Assembly: GCA_041401985.1 (NCBI GenBank)
Contig: JAWKTE010000022.1
Coordinates: forward strand, 1-64,000
Length of the DNA: 64,000 bases
Reading direction: 5' to 3'
DNA from: JACKHA01 sp041401985
GTDB lineage: Bacteria > Planctomycetota > Phycisphaerae > Phycisphaerales > UBA1924
Part shown: in pieces, positions 32,589 to 41,907 of the stretch
Layout of the letters: each line of letters opens with the position of its first letter
Position numbering within the stretch: position 1 is the first letter of the stretch
Made by a program: the position numbers and the translations under genes
Notes under the pieces: model-generated
Databases searched by the model: none
What the model saw: the letters and a program-made list of their open reading frames with translations, nothing else
What the model was told of the DNA's origin: nothing

Positions 32589-34139
32589 ATGGCCCGCACC
32601 AAGATGGCCCTGCACTGGAAGATCATGATCGGCCTGACCCTGGGCATCGCCCTGGGCATCGCGTTCAACGCCGCGTGGGGGCCTGCGACGTGGGCGGCCC
32701 TGGGCGTCGACCACCCGACGGCGTTCATCAAGTCCCAGCCCGGCGTCGTGCCCATTCTGCCCGATGGTGTCGAAGCGGTCGAGGACCTCGACACCTTCGC
32801 CGGGCGCGAGGACGACCCGCTGCTCGAGGGCCGCGCCCCGTTCCAGATGACCGCGGCCCAGATCGCCGCCTACGAACTCGAGACCGTCGACGCCAACCAG
32901 AACCCATCGGCCATCGCGGGCATCGCCTGGTACGTCCGGCGCGCCATCGTGCTCGTCGGCGAACTGTTCCTCCGCGGCCTGCAGTTCATCACCGTCCCCA
33001 TCGTCCTGTTCAGCCTGGTCGCCGGCACCAGCACGCTCAAGGACCTGGCCAAACTCGGGCGCGTTGGCGGCAAGATGCTCGGCATCTACATCACCACCAC
33101 CGTCTTTGCCATCACCATCGGCCTGCTGCTGGCGGGCATCATCCGCCCGGGCGAGTGGATCCCCGACGTGCAGGCCGAGCGTCTGCGCGCGATGGCCGAG
33201 GCCTCCGGGGCCGATGAGGCCGCTGTCGCCCCGCCCTCGCTCTGGCAGTTCGTGCTCAACATCATCCCGAAGAACCCGTTCCAGGCCCTGGCCGAGGCCT
33301 CGATGCTCCAGGTCGTGTTCTTCTCGCTGGCCATCGGCCTGGCGCTGGCGACGCTGCCGGAGAGCACCGCCCGCCCCGTCGCCTCGTTCTTCACCGGCAT
33401 GAGCGAGGTCATCATCAAGATCGTCGAGTTCCTGATGAGGACCGCGCCGGTGGCCGTGTTCTGCCTCGTGGCCCCCATCATCGCCGACCTGGGCTTCGGC
33501 ATCCTCCGTTCGCTGGCGGTGTATTCCGTGTGCGTGGTCGTGGGCCTGATGATCATGGCCTTCGGCGTCTACCCGGCGATCCTCATGCTGCTCGGGCGCG
33601 TGAGCCCGGTCCGCTTCTTCAAGGCCATCGCCCCGGCCCAGTTGCTGGCCTTCTCCTCGTCATCCTCGAACGCCACGCTCCCGGTCACCATCGACTGCCT
33701 CACCAAGCGCCTCGGCGCCTCGAAGCAGGTCTCGTCGTTCGTTCTGCCCATCGGGGCCACCATCAACATGGACGGCACCGCCCTCTACCAGGGCGTCGCT
33801 ACCGTGTTCATCGCGCAACTGTTCGGCCTCGACCTCACGCTCATGCAGCAGGTCACCATCGTCTTCACCGCCCTGCTGGCCTCCATCGGCACCGCCGGCG
33901 TCCCGGGCGCGGGCATCATCATGCTCACCATCGTCCTCCAGAGCGTGAACATCCCGACCCGCGGCATCGCCATCATCCTGACCATCGACCGCATCCTGGA
34001 CATGTGCCGCACGGTGGTCAACGTCACCGGCGACGCGATGGTCACCGCGGTCATCGCCAGCCAGGAGAAGGCCCTGCTGACCGAGGACGAACTCAAGCAC
34101 CAGCGCGAAGAGGAAGCCGCGGCCGAGGCGGGGGTGTAG
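32589..34139 (+). CDS. Dicarboxylate/amino acid:cation symporter (DAACS family)
   Basis: 516 residues with about eight membrane helices. Family motifs: AFSSSSSNATLPVT (serine-rich HP1), INMDGTALYQG (TM7), GTAGVPGAGIIM (HP2) and RILDMCRTVVNVTGDAM (TM8), so the glutamate-transporter fold with its substrate and sodium sites is intact. After the first helix there is an external insertion of about 60 residues (40-100, acidic). Substrate could be glutamate, aspartate or a C4-dicarboxylate. The C-terminus is a Glu/Ala-rich cytoplasmic tail. ATG 32589 has GGGAGG five bases ahead. Confidence 0.93.
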   Translation: MARTKMALHWKIMIGLTLGIALGIAFNAAWGPATWAALGVDHPTAFIKSQPGVVPILPDGVEAVEDLDTFAGREDDPLLEGRAPFQMTAAQIAAYELETVDANQNPSAIAGIAWYVRRAIVLVGELFLRGLQFITVPIVLFSLVAGTSTLKDLAKLGRVGGKMLGIYITTTVFAITIGLLLAGIIRPGEWIPDVQAERLRAMAEASGADEAAVAPPSLWQFVLNIIPKNPFQALAEASMLQVVFFSLAIGLALATLPESTARPVASFFTGMSEVIIKIVEFLMRTAPVAVFCLVAPIIADLGFGILRSLAVYSVCVVVGLMIMAFGVYPAILMLLGRVSPVRFFKAIAPAQLLAFSSSSSNATLPVTIDCLTKRLGASKQVSSFVLPIGATINMDGTALYQGVATVFIAQLFGLDLTLMQQVTIVFTALLASIGTAGVPGAGIIMLTIVLQSVNIPTRGIAIILTIDRILDMCRTVVNVTGDAMVTAVIASQEKALLTEDELKHQREEEAAAEAGV

Positions 34140-34148
34140 CAAGGTGGG

Positions 34149-34168
34149 CCGGCTCTCCGAGCCGGACT
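34149..34168. repeat. Hairpin with TCTCCGA loop
   Basis: GCCGGCTC-TCC-GAGCCGG, between the convergent symporter and metG genes. The TCTCCGA centre matches the first hairpin inserted in the esterase gene at 54578-54622, so it seems to be one repeat family. It may double as a terminator. Confidence 0.55.
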
Positions 34169-34302
34169 CCATATCCCCTTCTACAAGCCTCGAAGTCCTT
34201 CCGCTATCGTTCGCCTGCCTCGTGCCGGATCGACACCTCGCCGCCGTGCGTTGCCGAGAGAGCAATGCAGCGGCGGCAGCAATCCAGGCTCGGATAGCAG
34301 GC

Positions 34303-36030
34303 CTACTTCGGCGGTTCCTCCGCCGGGTCCGCCCGCATGAACAGGATCCCCCCCTTGCTCACCGCCTGCCCGGCCTTGAGCCCGTACGGCCCGGCCCACT
34401 TTGCCAGTTCCGCCAGCGGCGCGACGAACCCCGAGTCGATGTCGTGCGGGTCGTTGAGCACCGAGCACCCCCACGTCCGCCACAGCGCCGCCATCTTCGA
34501 CGGGCACGCCGGGAACAGCATCAGCGATGCGATCCGCACGGCCTCGGCGCAGCAGTACAGCACCGCCGCCAGCGTCGCCCGGTCGCCCTCGGGGTCCGCC
34601 GACGTGCCCTTCTCGATGCCCTTGGCCAGCCCGAACGGGCGCGTCGCGTTGATGAACTGATCCACGTCGCTCGCGTATCGCATCGCGACCCGCAGCGCCT
34701 CGCTGAGCGCGAAGCCGTGCATCGCGCTCTCGTACGTGCTCAAGATCACCGGCGTCAGTTCCGCCCAGTTGAAGCTCGCGTGCGTCTGCTGCTCCGACCG
34801 GGCATCGAACGCAAACCGCCCCCCCGCCTCCGGCACCCTCCCATCAAAGTACTTCGCCACCATGTTCCCCACGCGGCTCGCGCAGTTCCCGATCCCGTTG
34901 GCAAGGTCTGCGTTGAACGTCTCAACAAAGTGCGCGTGCGAGAAGTCCGCATCCGTCGCCCCCAGCGGCCCCTGCGTCGCCAGGTACCACCGCACCGCGT
35001 CCGGCGAGTACCGCTCGCAGTACTTCTCCAGCAGGTCGATCTCGATGAAGTTCCCGAGGCTCTTGCTCATCTTCCGACCGTCGCGCACGTAGTACGCGTG
35101 CGCGTACACCGTCCCCGGCAGCCCACGCCCCAGCGCCATCAGCATCGCCGGCCACACGACCGCGTGGAACCACAGGATGTCCTTGGCCATCACATGCACG
35201 CTCGCCGGCCAGTACCGGCGCAGGTCGCCGCGATCGGCGTGCCCCGCCGCGTCGCCCCGCAGCCCCGCCCCGGCTCCGGGGTCGTCGCGGTCCACCGCCG
35301 ACAGGTAGTTGCACAGCGCCTCGATCCACACATACACCCGGTGCTCGGGGTCGCCGGGCATCCGCACGCCCCACTCGCCCCAGTCCGCGTCCCCCGCCCG
35401 GATCGCGCGGCTCACCGGCACGTCCTGCAGCCCGCCACGCAGGCGCCCCAGCACCTCGTTCCGGCGCGCCTCGGGCAGGATGAACCCGGGGTTCGCCTCG
35501 ATGCGCTTCTGGAGCGCCTCGGCGTACTTGCTCAGGCGGAAGAAGTAGTTCTTCTCCGTCCGCTTCTCCAGCGGCTTGCCCGTCACCGGGCTCTTGTACT
35601 CGGCCTCCTTCGCCACCGTCTCGGTCAGGTACTCGTCCTGCGACACGTCGTACCAGCCGACGTAGTCGCCCAGGTAGATGTCGCCGCGTTCCTTGAGGGC
35701 CCCGATGTACTCACCGGCCAGCCGCTTGTGGTGCGGGTCGCTCGTGCGATAGAACACGTCGGGCGAGAGTTCGAGGCGTTCGAACGCCCGCCGGAACTCG
35801 CCCGAGCACCGGTCGGCCCACTGCTGCGGCGTCATCTGGTGCTCGTGGGCCGCCGCGACGACCTTGTCGGCGTGCTCGTCGGTCCCGGTCAGGAAGTACA
35901 CGTCCCGCCCGAGCAGGCGGTGCATCCGGGCCGCCACGTCCGCGACGGTCGTGGTGTAGCAGTGCCCGATGTGCGGGCGGTCGTTGACGTAGTAGATCGG
36001 CGTCGTGATGTAGTACGGCTGGGGGTGCAT
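34303..36030 (-). CDS. metG: Methionyl-tRNA synthetase
   Basis: 575 residues. Class I motifs: VNDRPHIGH (HIGH at 20-23) and KMSKS at 320-324 in DGRKMSKSLGNF. The region after DEYLTETVAKEAEYKS lacks the four-cysteine knuckle of the E. coli enzyme, placing it with the short Zn-less form. There is a Gly/Ala/Asp-rich insertion of about 25 residues (248-272). No C-terminal tRNA-binding (Trbp111) domain is fused. It is divergent from the 82-aa gene. Confidence 0.96.
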   Translation of the reverse strand: MHPQPYYITTPIYYVNDRPHIGHCYTTTVADVAARMHRLLGRDVYFLTGTDEHADKVVAAAHEHQMTPQQWADRCSGEFRRAFERLELSPDVFYRTSDPHHKRLAGEYIGALKERGDIYLGDYVGWYDVSQDEYLTETVAKEAEYKSPVTGKPLEKRTEKNYFFRLSKYAEALQKRIEANPGFILPEARRNEVLGRLRGGLQDVPVSRAIRAGDADWGEWGVRMPGDPEHRVYVWIEALCNYLSAVDRDDPGAGAGLRGDAAGHADRGDLRRYWPASVHVMAKDILWFHAVVWPAMLMALGRGLPGTVYAHAYYVRDGRKMSKSLGNFIEIDLLEKYCERYSPDAVRWYLATQGPLGATDADFSHAHFVETFNADLANGIGNCASRVGNMVAKYFDGRVPEAGGRFAFDARSEQQTHASFNWAELTPVILSTYESAMHGFALSEALRVAMRYASDVDQFINATRPFGLAKGIEKGTSADPEGDRATLAAVLYCCAEAVRIASLMLFPACPSKMAALWRTWGCSVLNDPHDIDSGFVAPLAELAKWAGPYGLKAGQAVSKGGILFMRADPAEEPPK

Positions 36031-36221
36031 GGGTGGATTATCGGGTTGTCCGTCCGGACGGGTTTTGGAACCCCGGGCCCGGGCCTCGCGGATCGGATGC
36101 CCGGAGGCCCGCCGCCCGACAAACCCTTGCCCGGCGCAAGCCTGTCGATTACAGTTTCCGACGATGGTAGGGGACGCCCGGCCCGCCCCCCGGACCCAGG
36201 ACAAGGCCCCCGGAAGCCACC

Positions 36222-36470
36222 ATGGGACGGTACCAGACCGAACAAGCCATCTATACCCAGCGCCTGGCCGAGTGGCTCCGCGCCCGTCTAGAGGGATCGT
36301 TCGCCGTCATCAAGGGCGACCGCGTGCTGGGCACCCCGGCCTCGTTCGACGAGGCCATCCGACTGGGCATCCGCGAGACCCGCGGCCGCGAGTTCCTCGT
36401 CAAGCGCATCCAGCCCGCCGACACCATCGAGTGGATGTCGCACATCGCGAGCCCGACGCCCCTCGCCTGA
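36222..36470 (+). CDS. Small protein (82 aa), partner of the retropepsin-like gene
   Basis: Starts MGRYQTEQAIYTQRLAEWLR; the middle FAVIKGDRVLGTPASFDEAI looks like the small alpha/beta domain (GKfVaI..g.vvg...d..eA) often encoded just before clan AA aspartic proteases, as I recall. It ends 63 bases before such a gene here. Cytoplasmic; function unknown. Confidence 0.65.
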   Translation: MGRYQTEQAIYTQRLAEWLRARLEGSFAVIKGDRVLGTPASFDEAIRLGIRETRGREFLVKRIQPADTIEWMSHIASPTPLA

Positions 36471-36533
36471 TCCACTCGCGTACGTCGCACAGGCATCCCA
36501 CCCGCCTCCATCCCCCGGTACCATGCCGCCCGC

Positions 36534-37040
36534 ATGGCACGAGAGACCATCCCCTTCTCGCCACGCACGGGGCTTCCCGTTGTTGCGGTGGTCATCGGCT
36601 GGAGCCAGGCCGAGCGCGACGAGTTCAAGCGCATCGGCTTGGCCCTGCCCGACGCCACCGACGCCGCCCCAACCGACGCGTTGGTCGATACCGGCGCCCA
36701 TCGCTCCTTCATCCCGGAGGATTACGTCGAACGGCTCGGCCTGGCGCCGATCGGCGAGGGCATCGTCCAGCAGTCGCTCGGCGGGGCGATCGTCGTCCCC
36801 TTCTACGCCGCCCGCATCGAGATCATCACCCGTTCGGGCCTCACATGGCAACGCCACGGCCTCGCCCCGACCATCCAGGTCGGCGTGATCCCCTCCAACC
36901 ACGGCGCCGCCCGTGTCTTGCCCATGCCGATCGTCGGGCGCGATGTGCTCGCCACCTGCGTGTTCCGGTACGACGGCCCGGCCCGGACACTCGAGTTCGA
37001 CTCGGCCCCCAAGAGGCCACGTCGCAAGCCCAAGGCATAG
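36534..37040 (+). CDS. Retropepsin-like aspartic protease
   Basis: 168 residues. Catalytic motif ALVDTGAHRSFI (D-T-G-A, Asp at about 52) and the later hydrophobic-hydrophobic-Gly motif PMPIVGRDVL, both typical of single-domain clan AA proteases that work as dimers. No signal peptide or membrane anchor. The substrate is unknown; the adjacent 82-aa protein is a natural candidate partner or substrate. The last residues (KRPRRKPKA) are basic. Confidence 0.8.
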   Translation: MARETIPFSPRTGLPVVAVVIGWSQAERDEFKRIGLALPDATDAAPTDALVDTGAHRSFIPEDYVERLGLAPIGEGIVQQSLGGAIVVPFYAARIEIITRSGLTWQRHGLAPTIQVGVIPSNHGAARVLPMPIVGRDVLATCVFRYDGPARTLEFDSAPKRPRRKPKA

Positions 37041-37060
37041 GGGCCGTTCAATCCGCGTCG

Positions 37061-37375
37061 CTACACCGCCTCGAACGTGGCGAACATCTCCCCCGCCTCC
37101 CCCAGTTCCCGCAGCCGGACGAACGTCGAACACGCGTCGAATCGCGCCCACAACTCGTGCACCTCGGGCGTCTGGTGGGCCCTGTCGACCGCCTCCTGCG
37201 ACGCCCACTCGCTGACCGACACGACCACGCCGTCCGCCGATCGCATCCGCACCTCGCCCCGCTCCGTCGCCAGCCCGAGGCTTCGCAGCAGCGGCAGGCG
37301 GTCGTCCAGCACGCGCGTGAGCGCCGCCTCCTGCCCCGCACGCGGACGGAACGCGGCCACACTGATCAGGCCCAT
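37061..37375 (-). CDS. ABM-type monooxygenase-like domain protein
   Basis: 104 residues from ATG 37375. The pattern LISVAAFRPRAGQEAALTRV, VVVSVSEWASQEAVDRAHQT and a final FATFEAV strand is the ferredoxin-like ABM (antibiotic biosynthesis monooxygenase) fold. Small dimeric members oxidise quinols or bind heme; no specific substrate can be named. The frame is open to 37411. Confidence 0.7.
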   Translation of the reverse strand: MGLISVAAFRPRAGQEAALTRVLDDRLPLLRSLGLATERGEVRMRSADGVVVSVSEWASQEAVDRAHQTPEVHELWARFDACSTFVRLRELGEAGEMFATFEAV

Positions 37376-37443
37376 CGCACTCTCCTCCGCTTCCGGATGG
37401 AGCGGATCCACGCACCGGTTACGTCACGCCGTGTGCTCGGCCC

Positions 37444-37812
37444 TCACCCGCTCGCAGCCGCCGCAGCCGCGGCTGCCGCCGCCGCACCTGCCGCGGCCTG
37501 CTGCTGCTGCATCTGCTGCATCGCCGCCGACGCCTGCTGCATCTGCCCGTTGGCCGAGTCGCCGGTGGCCATCAGGATCAGCCCGCCCGATTCGACGCCC
37601 CGCTCCCACAGCACCTGGCCCGTCTGCGCATCCACGCAGTACACGTAGCCGCCGCGCCCCACGAACACCTCACGCCCCGACGGCACCAGCATCGACACCC
37701 CGCCCCCCAGCATCCGCGGCAAGCGCATCTGCCACACCGGACGCCCCGAGTACCGGTCCAGGGCCTGCACCTTCCGACCGGCCGCCACGAACAACAGGTC
37801 CGTCTCTTCCAC
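37444..37812 (-). CDS. Short PQQ-type propeller fragment with Gln/Ala tail
   Basis: 122 residues from GTG 37812 (AAGGAGG five bases ahead). Only two propeller-like blades are present: KVQALDRYSGRPVWQMRLP and YVYCVDAQTGQVLWERGVE, both in the L/VD..tG...W form of PQQ repeats. The tail is MQQ-rich and then a run of 10 alanines with one Gly, which is unusual. No signal peptide. It could be a decayed propeller or a small scaffold. Confidence 0.6.
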   Translation of the reverse strand: MEETDLLFVAAGRKVQALDRYSGRPVWQMRLPRMLGGGVSMLVPSGREVFVGRGGYVYCVDAQTGQVLWERGVESGGLILMATGDSANGQMQQASAAMQQMQQQQAAAGAAAAAAAAAAASG

Positions 37813-38029
37813 AACCGCCTCCTTCCACGGGGAGCAAGCGCCCGAAGGTACCCGATGGCGGACGCGGGCCGCAACCCTCTTCTCGAGGCGCTTCCGCCTC
37901 GACGCCCGCGGGCGTGGGGCATGTGCCGAACGAGGGCGTCGGGCTTTCCAGCCCGACCGGAATCGGGAGCACTTCTCCACGGATCAGCGGCCATGTCGGT
38001 GCAAGCGAGCAACGACGAGCACCCACCAA

Positions 38030-39118
38030 TCAGACCGCCTCCCGCGCGACCTCCGCAACCAGATGCTCCCCATCCAACATCTCCCCCGCCTCACACCCAC
38101 TCCCAAGCACCCGCCCCACAATCTCTCCAACCCGCCAGGGCTCCACCCCGCCCCCAGGCCGGTGGAACGCCACATCCTCCCGCCGCAGCACATGCCCGGC
38201 GTCCAACGCCCGGGCCGCCACAATCGACTGCCTCGACACCGCCCGCACGTCGGCCTCGATCTCCAGCACCCGCTTCACCGCTTCCGCATCATCCGCGAGC
38301 CGCGGCTCAACACGCGCCCCGCGCGCCGCCGCCACATACCGCCGCAGCCCATCGGCATCCAGCGACGCCGCGTGATCCGGCCCGGCCGCCCGCGTGTCGT
38401 ACGTGAAGTGCTTCTCCAGGATCGCAGCCCCGTGGGCCACCGCGAGCGCGCCCGTCTCCACGCCTTGCGTGTGGTCGCTGTACCCGACGACGACCTCCGG
38501 GTGCGCCAGTCGCAAGGCCGCGATCCCCCCGAGTTCGGCCTGCTCCGGCGGCGTCGGGTACGCGCTCACGCACTGCAGCAGTGCGAGCCGTTCCTTCACC
38601 CCATCCAGCCACCCGACCGCGCGCCCCACCTCCTCCATCGTCGCCGCCCCGGTCGAGACGATCAGCGATCGCCCCGTTGCCGCGAGCGCCTCCAGCAGCG
38701 GGCGATGCACGACATCCGGCGACGCCGTCTTCCACGCGTCGAACCCCAGGCGTGCCGCCCGCTCGACCAGTTCCACCGAGAACACCGTCGCGATCGCATG
38801 GAGCCCCAGCCCGTGGGCTTCCTCGACGACCGCCGCGCACGCGTCCCAGCCCAGTTCCAGGCGCCGCAGCATCGAAACGGGGTCCGTCTCGCCCGCATCC
38901 TCCTGATACGCCGCCAGCCGCGAGGCCCGCCCCATCAGCAGTTCCGCCCTGAACACCTGCAGCTTCACCGCGTCGGCCCCGGCCCCCGCCGCCGCCCGCG
39001 TCAGCGCGACCGCCCGATCGCCCGACCCGTCGTGGTTCACCCCGATCTCGGCGATGACGTAGGCCCGCTGCCCGTCGCCGATCGACCGATCCCCGATGCG
39101 CAGATGCCGCGTGCCCAT
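38030..39118 (-). CDS. neuB: NeuB-family sialic-acid-like sugar synthase
   Basis: 362 residues from ATG 39118. Condenses phosphoenolpyruvate with an N-acyl hexosamine to a nonulosonic acid. The TIM barrel has AEIGVNHDGSGDRAVALTRA, AGADAVKLQVF, WKTASPDVVHRPLLEAL, VSTGAATMEEV, GYSDHTQGVETGALAVAHGA and ILEKHFTYD. A C-terminal SAF (antifreeze-like) domain follows from about residue 300 (SIVAARALDAGHVLRREDV). Which acid (neuraminic, legionaminic, pseudaminic) is not decidable. It is divergent from flgI at the edge of the flagellar block, which suggests flagellin glycosylation. The other pathway genes are not in the window. Confidence 0.85.
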   Translation of the reverse strand: MGTRHLRIGDRSIGDGQRAYVIAEIGVNHDGSGDRAVALTRAAAGAGADAVKLQVFRAELLMGRASRLAAYQEDAGETDPVSMLRRLELGWDACAAVVEEAHGLGLHAIATVFSVELVERAARLGFDAWKTASPDVVHRPLLEALAATGRSLIVSTGAATMEEVGRAVGWLDGVKERLALLQCVSAYPTPPEQAELGGIAALRLAHPEVVVGYSDHTQGVETGALAVAHGAAILEKHFTYDTRAAGPDHAASLDADGLRRYVAAARGARVEPRLADDAEAVKRVLEIEADVRAVSRQSIVAARALDAGHVLRREDVAFHRPGGGVEPWRVGEIVGRVLGSGCEAGEMLDGEHLVAEVAREAV

Positions 39119-39297
39119 CAGGTGCTCTATCGGCCCATCGTCGCCCGACGCGCAAGCGTCGCACCCCTGCGACTCCCGCCGCGCGGCCGCAACCCCCGGC
39201 GACCGCGTGGCACCAACCTTGCGACCCACCCCACGGGATTCGCCGCGCGGCCACGCCTCCAGCGCCCGCGCCGCCCACCACCAGACCCGGAGGGTCC

Positions 39298-40605
39298 ATG
39301 CACTCGCTCGCCACACCCCACGCCGACGCTCCATCCGCAGCCGAGGCCCGCCGCGCGCTCTCGCGCCGACCCGACCCCGCCACCATCATCGAGCCAAAGC
39401 CGGTGCGCAAGGACCGCGCCCCGCGCGACCTCGAGGCCTTTATCGAGGCCCCGGCCGACGCCCCCTCCGCCTCGCGTCGCCGCCTGGCCGACCGTCCTTC
39501 CCGACCCATCGCCACCCTCTTCGCCCTCGCGATCGCGGCTTTGCTCGCACTCACGCCGGCCGGTTCACCCGCCGAAGCCGCCACGGTCCGCGAACTCGCG
39601 CGGATCCAGGGCGAGGGCCGCAACACCATCCTCGGCCTCGGGCTCGTGGTCGGCCTCCCCGGCACAGGGGATTCCGGCAAGGAGCACCCCGTCGCCCGCG
39701 TCGTCGCCGAGGTGCTCCGCAACATGGGCAACCCGGTGGCGGACATCGACGAACTCGCCCGCTCCAACTCGGCCGCCCTCGTGATGGTCACCTGCGAGAT
39801 CCCCGCCGGCGGCGGGCGCGAGCAGGACACGTTCGACGTCCGTGTTTCTGTTATGCACACCGCCACCGACATCTCGGGCGGCACGCTGCTGATCGCCCCG
39901 CTCCGCGGCCCGCTCCCGGGACAGGGCGTCTATGCCTTTGCCAGCGGTGAAGTTGTGGTCGAAGACGCGGCCCGATCCACCATCGGCATCGTCCGCCAGG
40001 GTGCGCAACTCGTGCGCGATCTGGTCAACGAGGTCCGCGGCCCCACATTCAATCTCGTCCTCGAGCCCCAGTTCGCCGGGCACGCCTCCGCCGCCGAGAT
40101 CGCCGGTCGGATCAACGACAGCCTCCGGGGCCGCCCCGACGGCGAGGGCCCCGCCATCGCCACCCCCATCGATGACCGGATCATCCGCATCGACATCCCC
40201 GAGCCCGAACGCCGCAACACCACGCCATTCGTCGCCGACGTCCTCTCGACGCCCATCGACCTCTCCACCCTCCGCCTGCCGGCCCGCGTCGTGGTCAACG
40301 AGCGCCTCGGGAGCATCATCGTCACCGGCGATGTCCGCGTCAGCCCCGTCCGCATCACCCACGGCGACCTGACCATCAACGTCACCGTCCCACCCGTCGA
40401 ACCCACGGCGCAGAACCCGCGCGTCGACACCGAGACCTGGGCCGACCTGGCCACCCGCCCGCGCGAGAGCCAGCTCGCCCGCCTCGAGGACCTCCGCGGC
40501 GCGTTCGACCGCCTCCGCATCCCCGTTCGCGACCAGATCAGCATCATCCACCAACTCCACCGCAACGGCCAGCTCCACGCCGAACTCATCATCGACGGCG
40601 CGTAA
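39298..40605 (+). CDS. flgI: Flagellar P-ring protein FlgI
   Basis: 435 residues. FlgI core from about residue 95: VRELARIQGEGRNTILGLGL, then VVGLPGTGDS and later GGTLLIAPLRGPLPGQGVYA. The start ATG 39298 has GGAGGG five bases upstream and is well supported, but it gives a hydrophilic N-terminal extension of about 70 residues before the hydrophobic export segment (71-87). That is odd for a Sec signal. The P-ring sits in the peptidoglycan layer. First gene of the plus-strand flagellar run. Confidence 0.93.
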   Translation: MHSLATPHADAPSAAEARRALSRRPDPATIIEPKPVRKDRAPRDLEAFIEAPADAPSASRRRLADRPSRPIATLFALAIAALLALTPAGSPAEAATVRELARIQGEGRNTILGLGLVVGLPGTGDSGKEHPVARVVAEVLRNMGNPVADIDELARSNSAALVMVTCEIPAGGGREQDTFDVRVSVMHTATDISGGTLLIAPLRGPLPGQGVYAFASGEVVVEDAARSTIGIVRQGAQLVRDLVNEVRGPTFNLVLEPQFAGHASAAEIAGRINDSLRGRPDGEGPAIATPIDDRIIRIDIPEPERRNTTPFVADVLSTPIDLSTLRLPARVVVNERLGSIIVTGDVRVSPVRITHGDLTINVTVPPVEPTAQNPRVDTETWADLATRPRESQLARLEDLRGAFDRLRIPVRDQISIIHQLHRNGQLHAELIIDGA

Positions 40606-40682
40606 GCCCGGCAGCCGAAGCCCCCGCGCCCACGAGCCGCGCGGCGCAAGCCGGCGGTTCATCCCACGCGTCGCGCACCCCC

Positions 40683-41261
40683 ATGCCCGTCACTCCACTC
40701 TCCACCACCGATCCACACCCCCTCGCGAGGGTCGCCCCGACTCCATCGCCCCTGCGCGACCGCCAAGCCTCCTTCCTCCAGGCCCTCGGCCGCCACAACG
40801 CGGCCCTCGACGCCGCCGTCCCGGGCTCTCCCTTCGCCACCGCCTCCGTTCCTCTCTATACAGCCGCCGACGCGCCCGACGGGTCCTCACCAGCGAGGGG
40901 GCGCCAGCGCGACGGCGACCCCGCCCGCGCCGCCGCCGAGCAGTTCGTCGCCACGACGTTCCTCATGCCGGTTCTCAAAGAGATCCGCGCCCAGAACAAC
41001 GCGGCCCCGCCCTTCGGCCCCACCCAGGCCGAGAAGTCCCTCGGCCCGCTGATGGACGCCATGCTCGCCGATCGCATGGTCAAGTCGCACCAGTTCGCGC
41101 TGGTCGATCGCATCGCCGCCGACCTCCGGCGCGTCTCGACCGATCGCCTCGCCCCCGATGCCGCGCGAGCAGGTGCCGACACCGCCGCCGCTCCCGTTGC
41201 AAGTCGGGATGGCACGCCGCTTGCGGTTCCCACCGAGCAGGTCCGGCGCGCACCACTCTGA
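40683..41261 (+). CDS. flgJ: FlgJ-like rod-binding protein
   Basis: 192 residues. The region AAEQFVATTFLMPVLKEIRA and then EKSLGPLMDAMLADRMVKS is the FlgJ N-terminal rod-binding domain. The C-terminal muramidase domain of enterobacterial FlgJ is absent, as in many other bacteria; flanks are Ala/Pro-rich. It lies 77 bases after flgI, which is the normal gene order. No strong ribosome site is seen for ATG 40683. Confidence 0.8.
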   Translation: MPVTPLSTTDPHPLARVAPTPSPLRDRQASFLQALGRHNAALDAAVPGSPFATASVPLYTAADAPDGSSPARGRQRDGDPARAAAEQFVATTFLMPVLKEIRAQNNAAPPFGPTQAEKSLGPLMDAMLADRMVKSHQFALVDRIAADLRRVSTDRLAPDAARAGADTAAAPVASRDGTPLAVPTEQVRRAPL

Positions 41262-41290
41262 TCGCACCCGCGCGCCGCCCCTCACACGCC

Positions 41291-41905
41291 ATGGGCGGCA
41301 CACACACACCAACCCGCCAGCCAACGCCCCCGCCGCCGCGGCCCCTGCGCCCCGCGGCCCGCGCGACGCCCGCGTCGCTCGTGCCGACGGACGCGGCCCC
41401 CGATCCCGCGACGCTCGAGCACGAGATCGACGCGCTGCTCTCCGATCTGCACGCCGAGCACGAGCGCCTGCTCGACGCCGTCCGCCAGCACCGCGCCGCG
41501 ATCTCGGCTGCCGACGACAACGCCATCGCGCAGGCCCTCGCCCTGCACCGCACGTCGGTCGAGAGTCTGCGCGACCTCGACCACCGGCGCGCCCGCCTGA
41601 CCGGTCGCGCCCTGGGCCGCACGGCCCCCAGCGCCCCGCCCCCGAAGTTCGCCGACGTGCTCGCGCGCGTCTCGCCCGAGGCCCGCCAGCGACTGGCCGA
41701 GCGTGCCGCGGACGTCCGCACGCTCGCGACCACGGCCCAGCGCGAGCAGGCCGCCCTCGGCCACGCAGCCGCGGCTCTGGCCGGGCACATGCAGGGCCTC
41801 ATGCGCACCGTCGCCTCACGCGTCAGCGAGTCTGGCGCCTACACGCGCCGCGGCTACGTCGAACGCCCCGCACGACCAGTCGGAACCCTCGATCTTTCGA
41901 GATGA
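41291..41905 (+). CDS. flgN: FlgN-like flagellar chaperone
   Basis: 204 residues, mostly helical after a Pro-rich start. EHEIDALLSDLHAEHERLLD near the N-terminus and the end SRVSESGAYTRRGYVE (SE...tYt..G) fit FlgN, which holds FlgK and FlgL before export. Its place just upstream of flgK and flgL supports this. Sequence conservation in this family is low, so the call relies on both features. Confidence 0.75.
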   Translation: MGGTHTPTRQPTPPPPRPLRPAARATPASLVPTDAAPDPATLEHEIDALLSDLHAEHERLLDAVRQHRAAISAADDNAIAQALALHRTSVESLRDLDHRRARLTGRALGRTAPSAPPPKFADVLARVSPEARQRLAERAADVRTLATTAQREQAALGHAAAALAGHMQGLMRTVASRVSESGAYTRRGYVERPARPVGTLDLSR

Positions 41906-41907
41906 GA

